Assembly (NCBI GenBank): GCA_964582705.1
Contig: CAZOTE010000031.1
Span: 1-20,986, forward strand
Direction of reading: 5' to 3'
Length of the DNA: 20,986 bases
Source: Alkalibacter sp964582705
GTDB taxonomy: Bacteria > Bacillota > Clostridia > Eubacteriales > Alkalibacteraceae
Shown here: positions 7,831 through 14,488 of the stretch, one piece after another
Numbering within the stretch: position 1 is the stretch's first letter
How the letters are laid out: each line of letters begins with the position of its first letter
Position numbers and translations under genes: made by a program
Notes under the pieces: model-generated
What the model was told of the DNA's origin: nothing
What the model saw: only the letters and a program-made list of their open reading frames with translations
Database searches by the model: none

Positions 7831-10329
7831 CTATATAAATAAATTTGTGTCAGATTCTTCAGCTGCAGCAAGCATATTTGCAACTCCTGCCAGTTTGACT
7901 CCGTCTATGAGCTCTTCCTCCTTAATGCCCATGACGTCCATGGACATGGTGCACGCCACCATTTCCACGCCATTAGCCATAGCATGACCTATCAATTCTT
8001 CCAATGAAGATACGTTCTTGTCCTTCATAACCATTCGCATCATCTTTGTCCCCATACCCCCCATATTCATCTTGGAAAGCGTGAGTTTCTTGCTTCCCTT
8101 GGGCATCATCCATCCAAACATTTTCTCGATAATGGATTTTTCAACCCTGGGAGAGTCCTCTTTTCTTAGGATGTTGAGTCCCCAAAAGGTAAAGAACATA
8201 GTTACTTTTCGTCCCATAGCCGCGGCTCCGTTTGCTATGATAAAGGAAGCTAAAGCCTTGTCTAGATCTCCACTGAATACTATCATCGTCTTGTCATTGT
8301 GTTCTTTATTAAAAGAGGAAGAACCTTGGGTGCAAAATTCGTTGGCGCTACCTACATCTTCTGTGTGTGTTCCCTTCATGATGCAAACTTTTGTGACTTT
8401 TCCGTCAAACTCTTCCTTTATGAGAGTATTGTTTGTCCTTTGGCACCAGGAGCCGATGTCCGCTGCGAAGCCCATGTCCGTAGCTGTTATCTCAACGGTG
8501 TCCCCTTCGCTTATATGTTTCATCGTATTGTAGACCTGCATTATCGGTCCCGGACACTGAAGTCCTGTGCAGTCCAATGTCACTTTTTGTCTAGGATGGT
8601 TTTCCGTAAGAGGGTCCTCGTCATCTCCTTCGGGAACATCATCGCTGTAAGCAAGCTTTTCGGGGTCATTGTAGTAAAGAGCTGAGTATGTCGTAAATCC
8701 TCCAGTTAGATTTTTGGCTTTAAATCCATTTTGAGTAAGTACCCTTACGGCTGCCCAGGCCCTTATGCCTACCGCGCAGGTAACAATTATATTTTTGTTT
8801 TTATCAAGCTCTTCGAGACGGTCTCTTAATTCGTCAACAGGAATGTTGACGGATCCGGGAATGTATCCAAGAGTCCTTTCAACGGGAGTCCTTACATCCA
8901 GAATAACATTTTTATCAGGATCTAAGGATGATATTTCTTCGCTTCTCAGGATTTCCTGGTCACCGTCAAGTATGTTGCAGGCGGTGAATCCAGCCATGTT
9001 TACAGGATCTTTTCCGGATGAGAAAGGTGGAGCATAAGCTAGCTCCAGCTCTTTTAAATCGTAAACCGTTGCACCGAATCTGATAGAAGTGGCTACCACG
9101 TCGACTCTTTTGTCGCTGCCTTCTCCGCCCACTATCTGTGCGCCGAGGACTTTTCCGGAAGGGATTTCAAATATCAGCTTAAAATGAAGCTGTTGAGATC
9201 CCGGATAATAACCTGCGTGATTGTTTGGGTGGATTTGAATTGCCCAATAATCCTTGCCGAAAGCTTTTCCCAAGCGATTGAGAGTCTTTTCGTTAGCTCC
9301 TGTATTTGCCACGGTAAGATCAAAAACTTTGGCTACTGATGTGCCCTGGGTACCGTTGTATTTTTCTTTTGCGCCCATGATGTTGTTGGCTACCATTCTT
9401 CCCTGTTTGTTTGCCGGCCCTGCTAGAGGAACCATGGTCGGAACTTTGTTTATGTAATCTTCAACTTCAATTACATCTCCTACTGCGTAGATGTGAGGGT
9501 CAGATGTCAGAAGATTTTCATCGACGACGATTCCACCTCTTTCATTAAGCTTAAGTCCGGCCTCTTTTGCCAGCTGGCTATTGGGCCTGACTCCAATGGA
9601 CAATATTACGATATCTGAATCTATTTCTTTTCCTTTGGATGTTATTACAGTGGTCTTCTCGCCCTCTGACTTGAATTCTTTAACCCCATCGCCTAGGACA
9701 AGTTCTACATCTTTGCTCTTGATATGCTTGTGAAGGTACTGAGCCATGTCAAAGTCTACAGGCGCCATGACTTGGTCTGCCATTTCGATTATGGATACTT
9801 CGATTCCAAGCTCGTGAAGATTCTCCGCCATTTCTACGCCGATGAAACCTCCCCCGATAACGGCAGCTTTCTTTACTTGGTGGCTTTCGATATAATTTTT
9901 TATCCCGTCAGTGTCCGGGATGTTCCAGATAGTAAAAATGTTGTCTGCATCAATTCCGGGTATCGGCGGCCTAAGTGGTGAAGAACCGGTAGAAACGATT
10001 AGTTTGTCGTATGATTCATCATAAGTCTCGCCGGTTGAGTGATTCTTGACAGTTACGGTCTTATCAGCTGCATTAATTGCAGTTACCTCGTTTTGAACTC
10101 TGACGTCCACGTTGAATCTAGCATTAAAGGCCTCAGGTGTTTGCAATAACAATTTGTTTCTATCATCTATTACATCGCCGATGTAGTATGGCAAGCCGCA
10201 ATTTGCAAAAGATATGTATTCACCTTTTTCGAACATGATTATTTCAGCATTTTCATCAACTCTTCTTAGTCTTGCCGCAGCGCTTGCGCCTCCGGCGACT
10301 CCTCCGATTATAAGTACTTTGTTTGACAT
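7831..10329 (-). CDS. CoA-disulfide reductase / rhodanese / TusA / DsrE fusion protein
   Basis: This 832-residue cytoplasmic protein joins four domains. Residues 1-445 are a flavin CoA-disulfide/persulfide reductase with Cys44 in SFANCGLPYY. About 460-550 is a rhodanese domain (VILDVRTPVE, active-loop Cys518 in TCAVGIRA). About 583-652 is a TusA-like sulfur carrier (Cys592 in LQCPGPI, plus Cys587). About 680-832 is a DsrE/DsrF-like domain with Cys793. The order suggests a persulfide handed along Cys518, Cys592 and Cys793, with NADH-driven reduction at the flavin site, for sulfane sulfur or CoA persulfide detoxification. The family knowledge comes from rhodanese-fused CoA persulfide reductases; the internal relay is inference. 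It lies 15 bases after an ArsR-family repressor gene. AGGAGG precedes the ATG by about eight bases. No frameshift is seen. Confidence 0.92.
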   Translation of the reverse strand: MSNKVLIIGGVAGGASAAARLRRVDENAEIIMFEKGEYISFANCGLPYYIGDVIDDRNKLLLQTPEAFNARFNVDVRVQNEVTAINAADKTVTVKNHSTGETYDESYDKLIVSTGSSPLRPPIPGIDADNIFTIWNIPDTDGIKNYIESHQVKKAAVIGGGFIGVEMAENLHELGIEVSIIEMADQVMAPVDFDMAQYLHKHIKSKDVELVLGDGVKEFKSEGEKTTVITSKGKEIDSDIVILSIGVRPNSQLAKEAGLKLNERGGIVVDENLLTSDPHIYAVGDVIEVEDYINKVPTMVPLAGPANKQGRMVANNIMGAKEKYNGTQGTSVAKVFDLTVANTGANEKTLNRLGKAFGKDYWAIQIHPNNHAGYYPGSQQLHFKLIFEIPSGKVLGAQIVGGEGSDKRVDVVATSIRFGATVYDLKELELAYAPPFSSGKDPVNMAGFTACNILDGDQEILRSEEISSLDPDKNVILDVRTPVERTLGYIPGSVNIPVDELRDRLEELDKNKNIIVTCAVGIRAWAAVRVLTQNGFKAKNLTGGFTTYSALYYNDPEKLAYSDDVPEGDDEDPLTENHPRQKVTLDCTGLQCPGPIMQVYNTMKHISEGDTVEITATDMGFAADIGSWCQRTNNTLIKEEFDGKVTKVCIMKGTHTEDVGSANEFCTQGSSSFNKEHNDKTMIVFSGDLDKALASFIIANGAAAMGRKVTMFFTFWGLNILRKEDSPRVEKSIIEKMFGWMMPKGSKKLTLSKMNMGGMGTKMMRMVMKDKNVSSLEELIGHAMANGVEMVACTMSMDVMGIKEEELIDGVKLAGVANMLAAAEESDTNLFI

Positions 10330-10344
10330 TTTTAAAACCTCCTA

Positions 10345-10632
10345 TTATAAATTAAAAAGTATCGTTAAAATTTTCTTTACATCTTCGTTTATCAATGCGT
10401 AGTGTATTTCGTTTTTGTTGCGGATACCACAGATTATCCCAGCCTGCTTCAGCTTGTTAAGATGCTGGGACACAGTGGACTGGGGGATGCAAAGACAATC
10501 CTGCATTTCGGAGACATTGCGCTCCCCGCCGTTTAGCAGGTTCTTGACTATGCAAAGGCGCACAGGATGACCGATAGCCTTTAAAATATCGGCCTTTTGC
10601 GCCAGTTCTGCATCTACTTTATTTGTTGACAT
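10345..10632 (-). CDS. ArsR-family winged-helix repressor, probably sulfur-responsive
   Basis: This small dimeric DNA-binding protein is 95 residues from the chosen start. The winged helix-turn-helix core reads ILKAIGHPVRL, then the recognition helix region CIPQSTVSQHLNKLKQAG, then a wing (IRNKNEIHYAL). Cysteines are at 27, 46, 48 and 68. By alignment the classical ArsR alpha-3 metal site CVC is replaced (Asn and Ser), so arsenic sensing is unlikely; the dithiol pattern and the sulfurtransferase gene 15 bases downstream suggest persulfide or thiol sensing as in SqrR/BigR. An ATG at 10647 is in frame, but only about 10 bases past the predicted transcription start; the ATG at 10632 has GGATGGTGAT before it, so it is preferred. 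It probably represses itself and the fusion gene. Confidence 0.88.
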   Translation of the reverse strand: MSTNKVDAELAQKADILKAIGHPVRLCIVKNLLNGGERNVSEMQDCLCIPQSTVSQHLNKLKQAGIICGIRNKNEIHYALINEDVKKILTILFNL

Positions 10633-10655
10633 TTTATCACCATCCATATATCGCT

Positions 10656-10683
10656 ACATCACAATAATATGATATTGTGATGT
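10656..10683. promoter_or_regulatory. Candidate ArsR-family operator
   Basis: A perfect inverted repeat with 11-base arms (ACATCACAATA and TATTGTGATGT) around a 6-base AT-rich centre. It covers the -10 box and most of the spacer of the repressor promoter, the expected place for an autorepressing ArsR-family operator, and abuts the -35 region of the divergent genes. Confidence 0.8.
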
Positions 10684-10692
10684 TATTGTCAA
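10664..10692 (-). promoter_or_regulatory. Promoter of the arsR-type regulator and fusion gene
   Basis: On the minus strand TTGACA (10692-10687), a 17-base spacer and TATTAT (10669-10664). The -10 box lies inside the palindromic operator. Confidence 0.8.
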
Positions 10693-10715
10693 ATGGTTTT
10701 AAAAAAAAATTATAA
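10686..10715 (+). promoter_or_regulatory. Possible divergent promoter of the radical SAM operon
   Basis: TTGTCA at 10686-10691, an 18-base spacer and TTATAA at 10710-10715. Its -35 overlaps the -35 of the minus-strand promoter back to back. The match is modest and an A-tract fills the spacer. Confidence 0.35.
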
Positions 10716-10780
10716 AATGTTTATGAATTAGAAAACATGATAATAAATAGGGTGAAAGCTCTATTTTGGAGGTGAAGCAT

Positions 10781-11626
10781 TTGAAGGAGTGCATGTTTTA
10801 CAAAACGCTTGATGAGGGAAAACTAGAATGCAATCTGTGTCCTCATAACTGTGTAATAGGTGAAGGAAAAGCAGGGGTGTGCAGGGTAAGAAAGAATGCA
10901 GGAGGAAAACTGATTAGTTTAAACTACGGTAAAATAAGTGCATTGAATCTTGATCCCATAGAAAAGAAGCCTCTAAGAAGATTTATGCAGCTTACCTATA
11001 CACTTTCAATAGGCAGTTTCGGGTGCAACATGAAATGCCCTTGGTGTCAAAATTATAACATCTCCATGGGAACTCCGCAGACTGTGGACATGACGCCCCA
11101 GGAAATTGTCGATATAGCTTTGACAAAAAAGTATCCGTCAATTTCATACACTTACAACGAGCCCACGGTTTACTACGAGTTTGTATACGAGACTGCGAAG
11201 CTTGCAAAATCTAAAGACATAAAGAATATAATGGTGACAAACGGATACATAAACGAAGCGCCCCTGGATCTGCTTTTGCCATATATCGATGCTTTTAACA
11301 TAGACTTAAAGACGTATAACTCTCAACAATACAAAAGATACTGCGGAGGAGGCTTGAATGAGGTAAAAGACACTATTAAGAAAGCGGCGGCGTCATCTCA
11401 TGTGGAGATAACCTCACTCATGGTAACAGATATTAATGACAATCTCGATGACCTGGAAGCAATGTTTAAATGGGTAGCCTCGGTGGATTCTCAAATTCCC
11501 GTCCATTTAAGCAGATACTTTCCCATGTATAAATACCATGAGCCAGGAACTAAAGCAAGTCTTTTGCATGAGGCGGAGAGAATAGCAAAAAAATATTTAG
11601 ATTTCGTTTACCTTGGAAACATTTAA
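10781..11626 (+). CDS. amrS: AmmeMemoRadiSam system radical SAM enzyme
   Basis: This 281-residue protein has an N-terminal cysteine cluster (Cys17, 20, 24, 34 in a C-x2-C-x3-C-x9-C pattern) before the radical SAM iron-sulfur motif CNMKCPWC (Cys82, 86, 89). Further marks are YTYNEPTVYYEF and AFNIDLKTYN of the PflA-like AmrS subgroup. It should cleave S-adenosylmethionine reductively; the substrate of this family is not known to me. The next gene carries the Memo and AMMECR1 partners 22 bases on, which makes the family call firm. The start is a TTG at 10781 with GGAGGTG six bases upstream. A TTG at 10766 is also in frame but would put the ribosome site inside the gene. A plain PflA-type activase is unlikely since no glycyl radical enzyme is nearby. 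Confidence 0.93.
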   Translation: MKECMFYKTLDEGKLECNLCPHNCVIGEGKAGVCRVRKNAGGKLISLNYGKISALNLDPIEKKPLRRFMQLTYTLSIGSFGCNMKCPWCQNYNISMGTPQTVDMTPQEIVDIALTKKYPSISYTYNEPTVYYEFVYETAKLAKSKDIKNIMVTNGYINEAPLDLLLPYIDAFNIDLKTYNSQQYKRYCGGGLNEVKDTIKKAAASSHVEITSLMVTDINDNLDDLEAMFKWVASVDSQIPVHLSRYFPMYKYHEPGTKASLLHEAERIAKKYLDFVYLGNI

Positions 11627-11648
11627 TATAAGCTTAGGAGGATAAAAA

Positions 11649-13085
11649 ATGAGCGTCAAGGGAATAATAGTATCTCCACACCCTCCAATATTGATACCTC
11701 AGATTGGCAGGGGAGAGGAGCAGAGAGCTTTTAATACCATAAAGGGGCTTGATAAAACCGGGGAGTTTGTTGGCAAAATAAAGCCGGAGGTGATCGTAGT
11801 GATTACCCCCCATGGGAACTCATTTTCAGACGGGGCGTGTATTTTGGATAAAGACTACATCGAAGGAGACCTTTCTGACTTTGGGTACTACGACTATAAG
11901 ATCGGCAAGAATACCAGCACTAAATTTTTAGCAGTTTTAAAGGACGAGCTTTTAAGCTCAGACCTATCTTACATATTTATGAACGATTCAGACGCTCTTC
12001 ATTATAGAACGCACATTAAGCTGGATCATGGAGCTATCGTACCGCTTTATTTCATAGAGAAGAGATACACCGACTATGAAATCCTGCACATAACACCGGG
12101 GATGATGGACTTAAAGGAAGCCTACAGGTTTGGCATGCACCTAGGGGAGGCTGCAAAAAAAAGTGGGCTTACCACACTGATTCTTGCAAGCGGAGACCTG
12201 TCTCATTGTCTGAAGGATTCAGGGCCTTACAGCTTTGCAGAAGAAGGACCCATATTTGATCAGATTTTGGTAGAAAGCCTAAATGCAAAAAGATACGGGG
12301 ATATAGTCAACATTAAGCCCCACCTGTATGAGCCGGCAGGGCAGTGTGGTCTCAGGTCAGTGATAATGGCCTTGGGCAGCGTGGATGGATTAATTACAAA
12401 TCCAGTTGTGCACAGCTATGAAGGGCCCTTTGGAGTGGGGTATATGACGGCTGAAATAAGTGTTTTAGAGGGGGAAGAAGCTTCCCTTTGGGAAACGCTG
12501 GTCAATGGAGCGGACAAAAGCACTCCGGATATAACTGAAAATGAGGATGACTACATCCGCCTTGCGAGAAAAAGCATGAATACATGGGTGAAAACAGGAG
12601 TTCAGCTTAGGTGGGAAGAATACAAAAAAGGACTTCAGGATAAAAAATTCATTAATGAAGTAGAAAGCAAAAGAGCGGGAGTCTTTGTCTCGCTGCACAA
12701 AGACGGTCAGCTAAGAGGATGCATTGGAACGATTTCCCCAGTTACCCAATATACAGCCAAGGAAATCATAAGAAATGCGGTGGAAGCTTGTTCCTTTGAC
12801 CCAAGATTCCCGGCTGTAGAGCCACAGGAGTTAAGGGGAATTGAAGTTAAGGTGGACATACTGACGGAGCCTGAAAAGGTGTCGGGTAAGGACAAGCTAG
12901 ATCCCAAGCTTTACGGAGTCATCGTCAAAAGCGGCTATCGAAAGGGCCTTTTGCTTCCAAATCTTGATGGAGTGGATACAGTAGAGGAGCAGATCGACAT
13001 AGCGATGCATAAGGCGGGCATACAGACATATGAAGATTATGAGCTGTACAGGTTTAAGGTAATTCGCCACGAAGCTAAAAAATGA
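11649..13085 (+). CDS. Memo-AMMECR1 fusion (AmmeMemoRadiSam proteins B and A)
   Basis: This 478-residue protein fuses two domains that are often separate. Residues 1 to about 275 are a Memo/LigB-like fold, with His11 (SPHPP), His55 (TPHG), His127 (LDHGA), His186 (DLSH) and Cys233 (AGQCG). His11, His55 and Cys233 fall where human MEMO1 binds metal, suggesting a metal site. Residues about 298-475 are an AMMECR1 domain with the conserved LRGCIGT (355-361) and SFDPRFPAV. Together with the radical SAM enzyme 22 bases upstream this makes a complete three-part set, widespread but of undefined biochemical function; involvement in radical-based or redox modification is only inference. AGGAGG lies eight bases before the ATG. 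A long terminator begins at the stop codon. The fold resembles extradiol dioxygenases, but no aromatic degradation genes are near. Confidence 0.93.
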   Translation: MSVKGIIVSPHPPILIPQIGRGEEQRAFNTIKGLDKTGEFVGKIKPEVIVVITPHGNSFSDGACILDKDYIEGDLSDFGYYDYKIGKNTSTKFLAVLKDELLSSDLSYIFMNDSDALHYRTHIKLDHGAIVPLYFIEKRYTDYEILHITPGMMDLKEAYRFGMHLGEAAKKSGLTTLILASGDLSHCLKDSGPYSFAEEGPIFDQILVESLNAKRYGDIVNIKPHLYEPAGQCGLRSVIMALGSVDGLITNPVVHSYEGPFGVGYMTAEISVLEGEEASLWETLVNGADKSTPDITENEDDYIRLARKSMNTWVKTGVQLRWEEYKKGLQDKKFINEVESKRAGVFVSLHKDGQLRGCIGTISPVTQYTAKEIIRNAVEACSFDPRFPAVEPQELRGIEVKVDILTEPEKVSGKDKLDPKLYGVIVKSGYRKGLLLPNLDGVDTVEEQIDIAMHKAGIQTYEDYELYRFKVIRHEAKK

Positions 13086-13141
13086 AAATCACCCGAAATG
13101 GCATTTGCGATTTCGGGTGATTTTCATTTTAACTTTTTTTC
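13079..13141. terminator. Strong bidirectional terminator
   Basis: A perfect 21-bp stem (13079-13099 with 13110-13130) with a 10-base loop. It overlaps the stop codons of both convergent genes. Seven T residues follow on the plus strand (13134-13140) and a run of U residues follows on the minus strand, so it can end transcription from both sides. Confidence 0.93.
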
Positions 13142-13416
13142 TTGTGTTTTTCCAAGCCGAAGATAACGATTGAGGTAAAAGCGCGCTGCTTTTCCTTTAC
13201 GTAATAATTTTCGGCTATGGCATTTTCTATCTTAATAAGATCACCTTCGTTGATTTCTTTCATTTTATCAACTGCGCTTCCTACAATTCGGCCTCTCCAG
13301 TGCATGTACTCGTACTCTCCGTGCTTGTTTTTCTTTGCAGTGGACAGATTACATTTAATAAACTTCTCGTTTCTGTCCAAATCGTAAACCTTAGCATAAC
13401 CTGTTACATTAAACAT
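13129..13416 (-). CDS. Small OB-fold-like protein, distantly SSB-like
   Basis: This 95-residue protein, predicted cytoplasmic, has no signal peptide and no cysteine beyond one. The pattern NVTGYAKVYDLDRNEKFIKCNLSTAKKN, followed by WRGRIVGSAVDKMKEINEGDLIKIENAI and a final strand, recalls the five-strand core of single-stranded DNA-binding proteins, in which a trailing strand pair follows a 'K-E-G-D-L-I-x-I' loop. It lacks the long acidic SSB tail (DDxPF). I do not recognise a named gene; single-stranded nucleic acid binding is an inference from this weak resemblance. AAGGTGGTG precedes the ATG and a good extended -10 promoter lies at 13446-13474. It shares a bidirectional terminator with the Memo-AMMECR1 gene. 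Confidence 0.8.
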   Translation of the reverse strand: MFNVTGYAKVYDLDRNEKFIKCNLSTAKKNKHGEYEYMHWRGRIVGSAVDKMKEINEGDLIKIENAIAENYYVKEKQRAFTSIVIFGLEKHKKKS

Positions 13417-13445
13417 GCAAACACCACCTTAGTTTGATAAATGTA

Positions 13446-13475
13446 AATATAACATAAAATAACAATTAAGTAAAG
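13446..13475 (-). repeat. Promoter-bearing direct repeat, copy 1 (drives the OB-fold gene)
   Basis: This 30-base segment recurs at 13750-13779 with one mismatch. On the minus strand it holds TTTACT (13474-13469), a 17-base spacer and TATATT (13451-13446) with a TG extended -10, so it is the likely promoter of the small OB-fold gene. Confidence 0.75.
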
Positions 13476-13517
13476 AAAAAAATAGCTAAATCAGCATAGT
13501 TTGGCTTGCTAGGGTGT

Positions 13518-13711
13518 TTAGTTGAGTCGTTGATAAAATTTCACTTTATCTAGTTTGTTCATCAATAAGTAAGCTGCAATCATGCCGGTTGCGCTGAAGA
13601 TGATGTCATCTATATCGACAACTTTGCTAGGATAGCGTGTCAATAATATAATAACCCCTGGATAAATTCCAGACAGAGAGTCAACTTAAAGTACAGCATC
13701 AACTTGGGGCA
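13518..13711 (-). pseudogene. Truncated and frameshifted VanZ-family gene
   Basis: Read on the minus strand, one frame (13711 to 13640) encodes LCLEFIQGLLYY then stops at TGA. The overlapping next frame continues with LTRYPSKVVDIDDIIFSATG and a hydrophobic segment (MIAAYLLM), ending at a stop at 13518-13520. Joined across the AT-rich overlap they match the C-terminal half of VanZ-like membrane proteins, whose signature is an IE-x-x-Q helix followed by R-x-x-D-I-D-D and a last membrane helix. The N-terminal membrane helices are missing, and an in-frame TAA lies directly upstream (13712-13714). It is therefore a decayed remnant, or sequence error plus truncation. It lies between two copies of a promoter-bearing direct repeat. 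Confidence 0.7.
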
Positions 13712-13749
13712 TTAATAGCAGAGTTGTTGATAAAAACTTAACAATAATG

Positions 13750-13779
13750 AATATAACATAAACTAACAATTAAGTAAAG
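13750..13779 (-). repeat. Promoter-bearing direct repeat, copy 2 (upstream of the VanZ remnant)
   Basis: Identical to 13446-13475 at 29 of 30 positions in the same orientation. It carries the same minus-strand -35 (13778-13773) and extended -10 (13755-13750). It is probably the former promoter of the VanZ-like gene. A second short pair, 13524-13538 and 13721-13735 (14 of 15 identical), lies inside this pair. Confidence 0.75.
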
Positions 13780-13930
13780 TCAAAATTAAGCAAGTTATAA
13801 AAAAGCAAGAAAAAGATTCGAATAAGACATTTATACTTAAGGTTTATTTAAGATTTTTGTTCTATAATACAATTATTATAAAGATTATCCCCCTTTATAA
13901 TACTGCTAAACAAATGCTTTATACCAAAAG
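13780..13930. other. AT-rich intergenic stretch without a gene
   Basis: No plausible coding frame on either strand. It holds a TATAAT at 13863-13868 on the plus strand without a convincing -35, and a small inverted repeat (13876-13883 with 13893-13900, 9-base loop). Nothing else is recognisable. Confidence 0.5.
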
Positions 13931-13980
13931 ATAAAATAAGAGATTGGGTTGCCCGCTTAGTCTCTTATTTTATTTTATTT
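13931..13980. terminator. Terminator after the lipoprotein gene
   Basis: A perfect 13-bp stem (13931-13943 with 13961-13973) whose right arm includes the lipoprotein stop codon. The T-rich tail is strong on the plus strand and moderate on the minus strand (CTTTTGG). It probably ends minus-strand transcription and could stop plus-strand transcription as well. Confidence 0.7.
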
Positions 13981-14293
13981 TTTGATTTTTTAATATCTCA
14001 ACGGCCCTGATCTGCATTGGCCAAGACTCGGCCACTTTGCCGTCGTGTCGAAGCGACACTTCATTATCTGTTTCTATATTTCTTGAGATCCCTTCGGCAA
14101 ACTTAGTGTCTTCGCTGATGGATACGGAATACAGATCATTTTCTTCAGTTTCCAATATAAAATTATTTTCCCCAGCTTCCGATACGATTCCTTCGATTAT
14201 ATTTCTTTCCTCATCTGACGTTCCGCCGCATGAAGAGATTATAACCACGGAAATCAGCACAAATGCTACGATTACAAGATACTTGCTTTTCAT
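13970..14293 (-). CDS. Small secreted lipoprotein, DUF3221-like
   Basis: This 107-residue protein starts with a lipoprotein signal (MKSKYLVIVAF, a hydrophobic core, then the lipobox IISSC), so it should be lipid-anchored outside the cytoplasmic membrane. The mature part is a small strand-rich domain: GIVSEAGENNFILETEENDLY, a threonine-lysine turn (DTKF), then DGKVAESWPMQIRAVEI. This ending resembles the 'DG-x-I-x-E-S-x-P-A-Q-I' close of YobA-type DUF3221 proteins, whose function I do not know. A GTG at 14302 lies in frame, but it overlaps the ribosome site TAGGAGGTG (14308-14300); the ATG at 14293 is six bases downstream and is chosen. It is a single-gene unit, divergent from deoC. Confidence 0.85.
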   Translation of the reverse strand: MKSKYLVIVAFVLISVVIISSCGGTSDEERNIIEGIVSEAGENNFILETEENDLYSVSISEDTKFAEGISRNIETDNEVSLRHDGKVAESWPMQIRAVEILKNQKIK

Positions 14294-14400
14294 AAATGAC
14301 ACCTCCTACAATTGGTTAGACGAAGAAAGGGGTAAAAAGTTCCGCTTCGAATAAAAATGCAAACATTATTATCTTTTTGAGTTAAAATCGATTAAATGTA

Positions 14401-14429
14401 TTCACAATGTCTCTGTGCTGTGTTAGAGT
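14401..14429 (+). promoter_or_regulatory. Candidate deoC promoter
   Basis: TTCACA at 14401-14406, a 17-base spacer, then TAGAGT at 14424-14429 with TGT before it (extended -10). Transcription would start near 14436, inside the palindrome at 14434-14451. Confidence 0.6.
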
Positions 14430-14433
14430 GAGG

Positions 14434-14451
14434 TAAAGGTAATTACCTTTA
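14434..14451. promoter_or_regulatory. 18-bp perfect palindrome at the deoC transcription start
   Basis: TAAAGGTAATTACCTTTA is a perfect palindrome with no spacer. It begins five bases after the predicted -10 box and 38 bases before the deoC start. Its position is that of a repressor operator. No cognate regulator is in the window. Confidence 0.7.
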
Positions 14452-14488
14452 AACTTGGGAGTAATAATAATTAGAGAGGATGTATATA

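Noticed and set aside
8018..8533. 171-codon plus-strand open frame across the sulfur-transfer fusion gene
   Set aside because: It is antisense to the TusA and DsrE domains, whose motifs are intact on the other strand; no promoter or ribosome site was seen.
10345..10632. Arsenic-responsive ArsR with an arsenic resistance operon
   Set aside because: The metal-binding cysteine motif is not in the ArsR position and no arsenate reductase or arsenite pump gene is nearby; the operon is a sulfur redox one.
11649..12480. Extradiol aromatic-ring dioxygenase
   Set aside because: The fold and histidines are similar, but the Memo-type cysteine, the fused AMMECR1 domain and the adjacent radical SAM gene identify a different family.
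13417..13969. CRISPR array or insertion sequence in the gene-poor stretch
   Set aside because: Only two copies of one repeat are present, at one spacing, and no transposase or terminal inverted repeats with a target duplication were seen.
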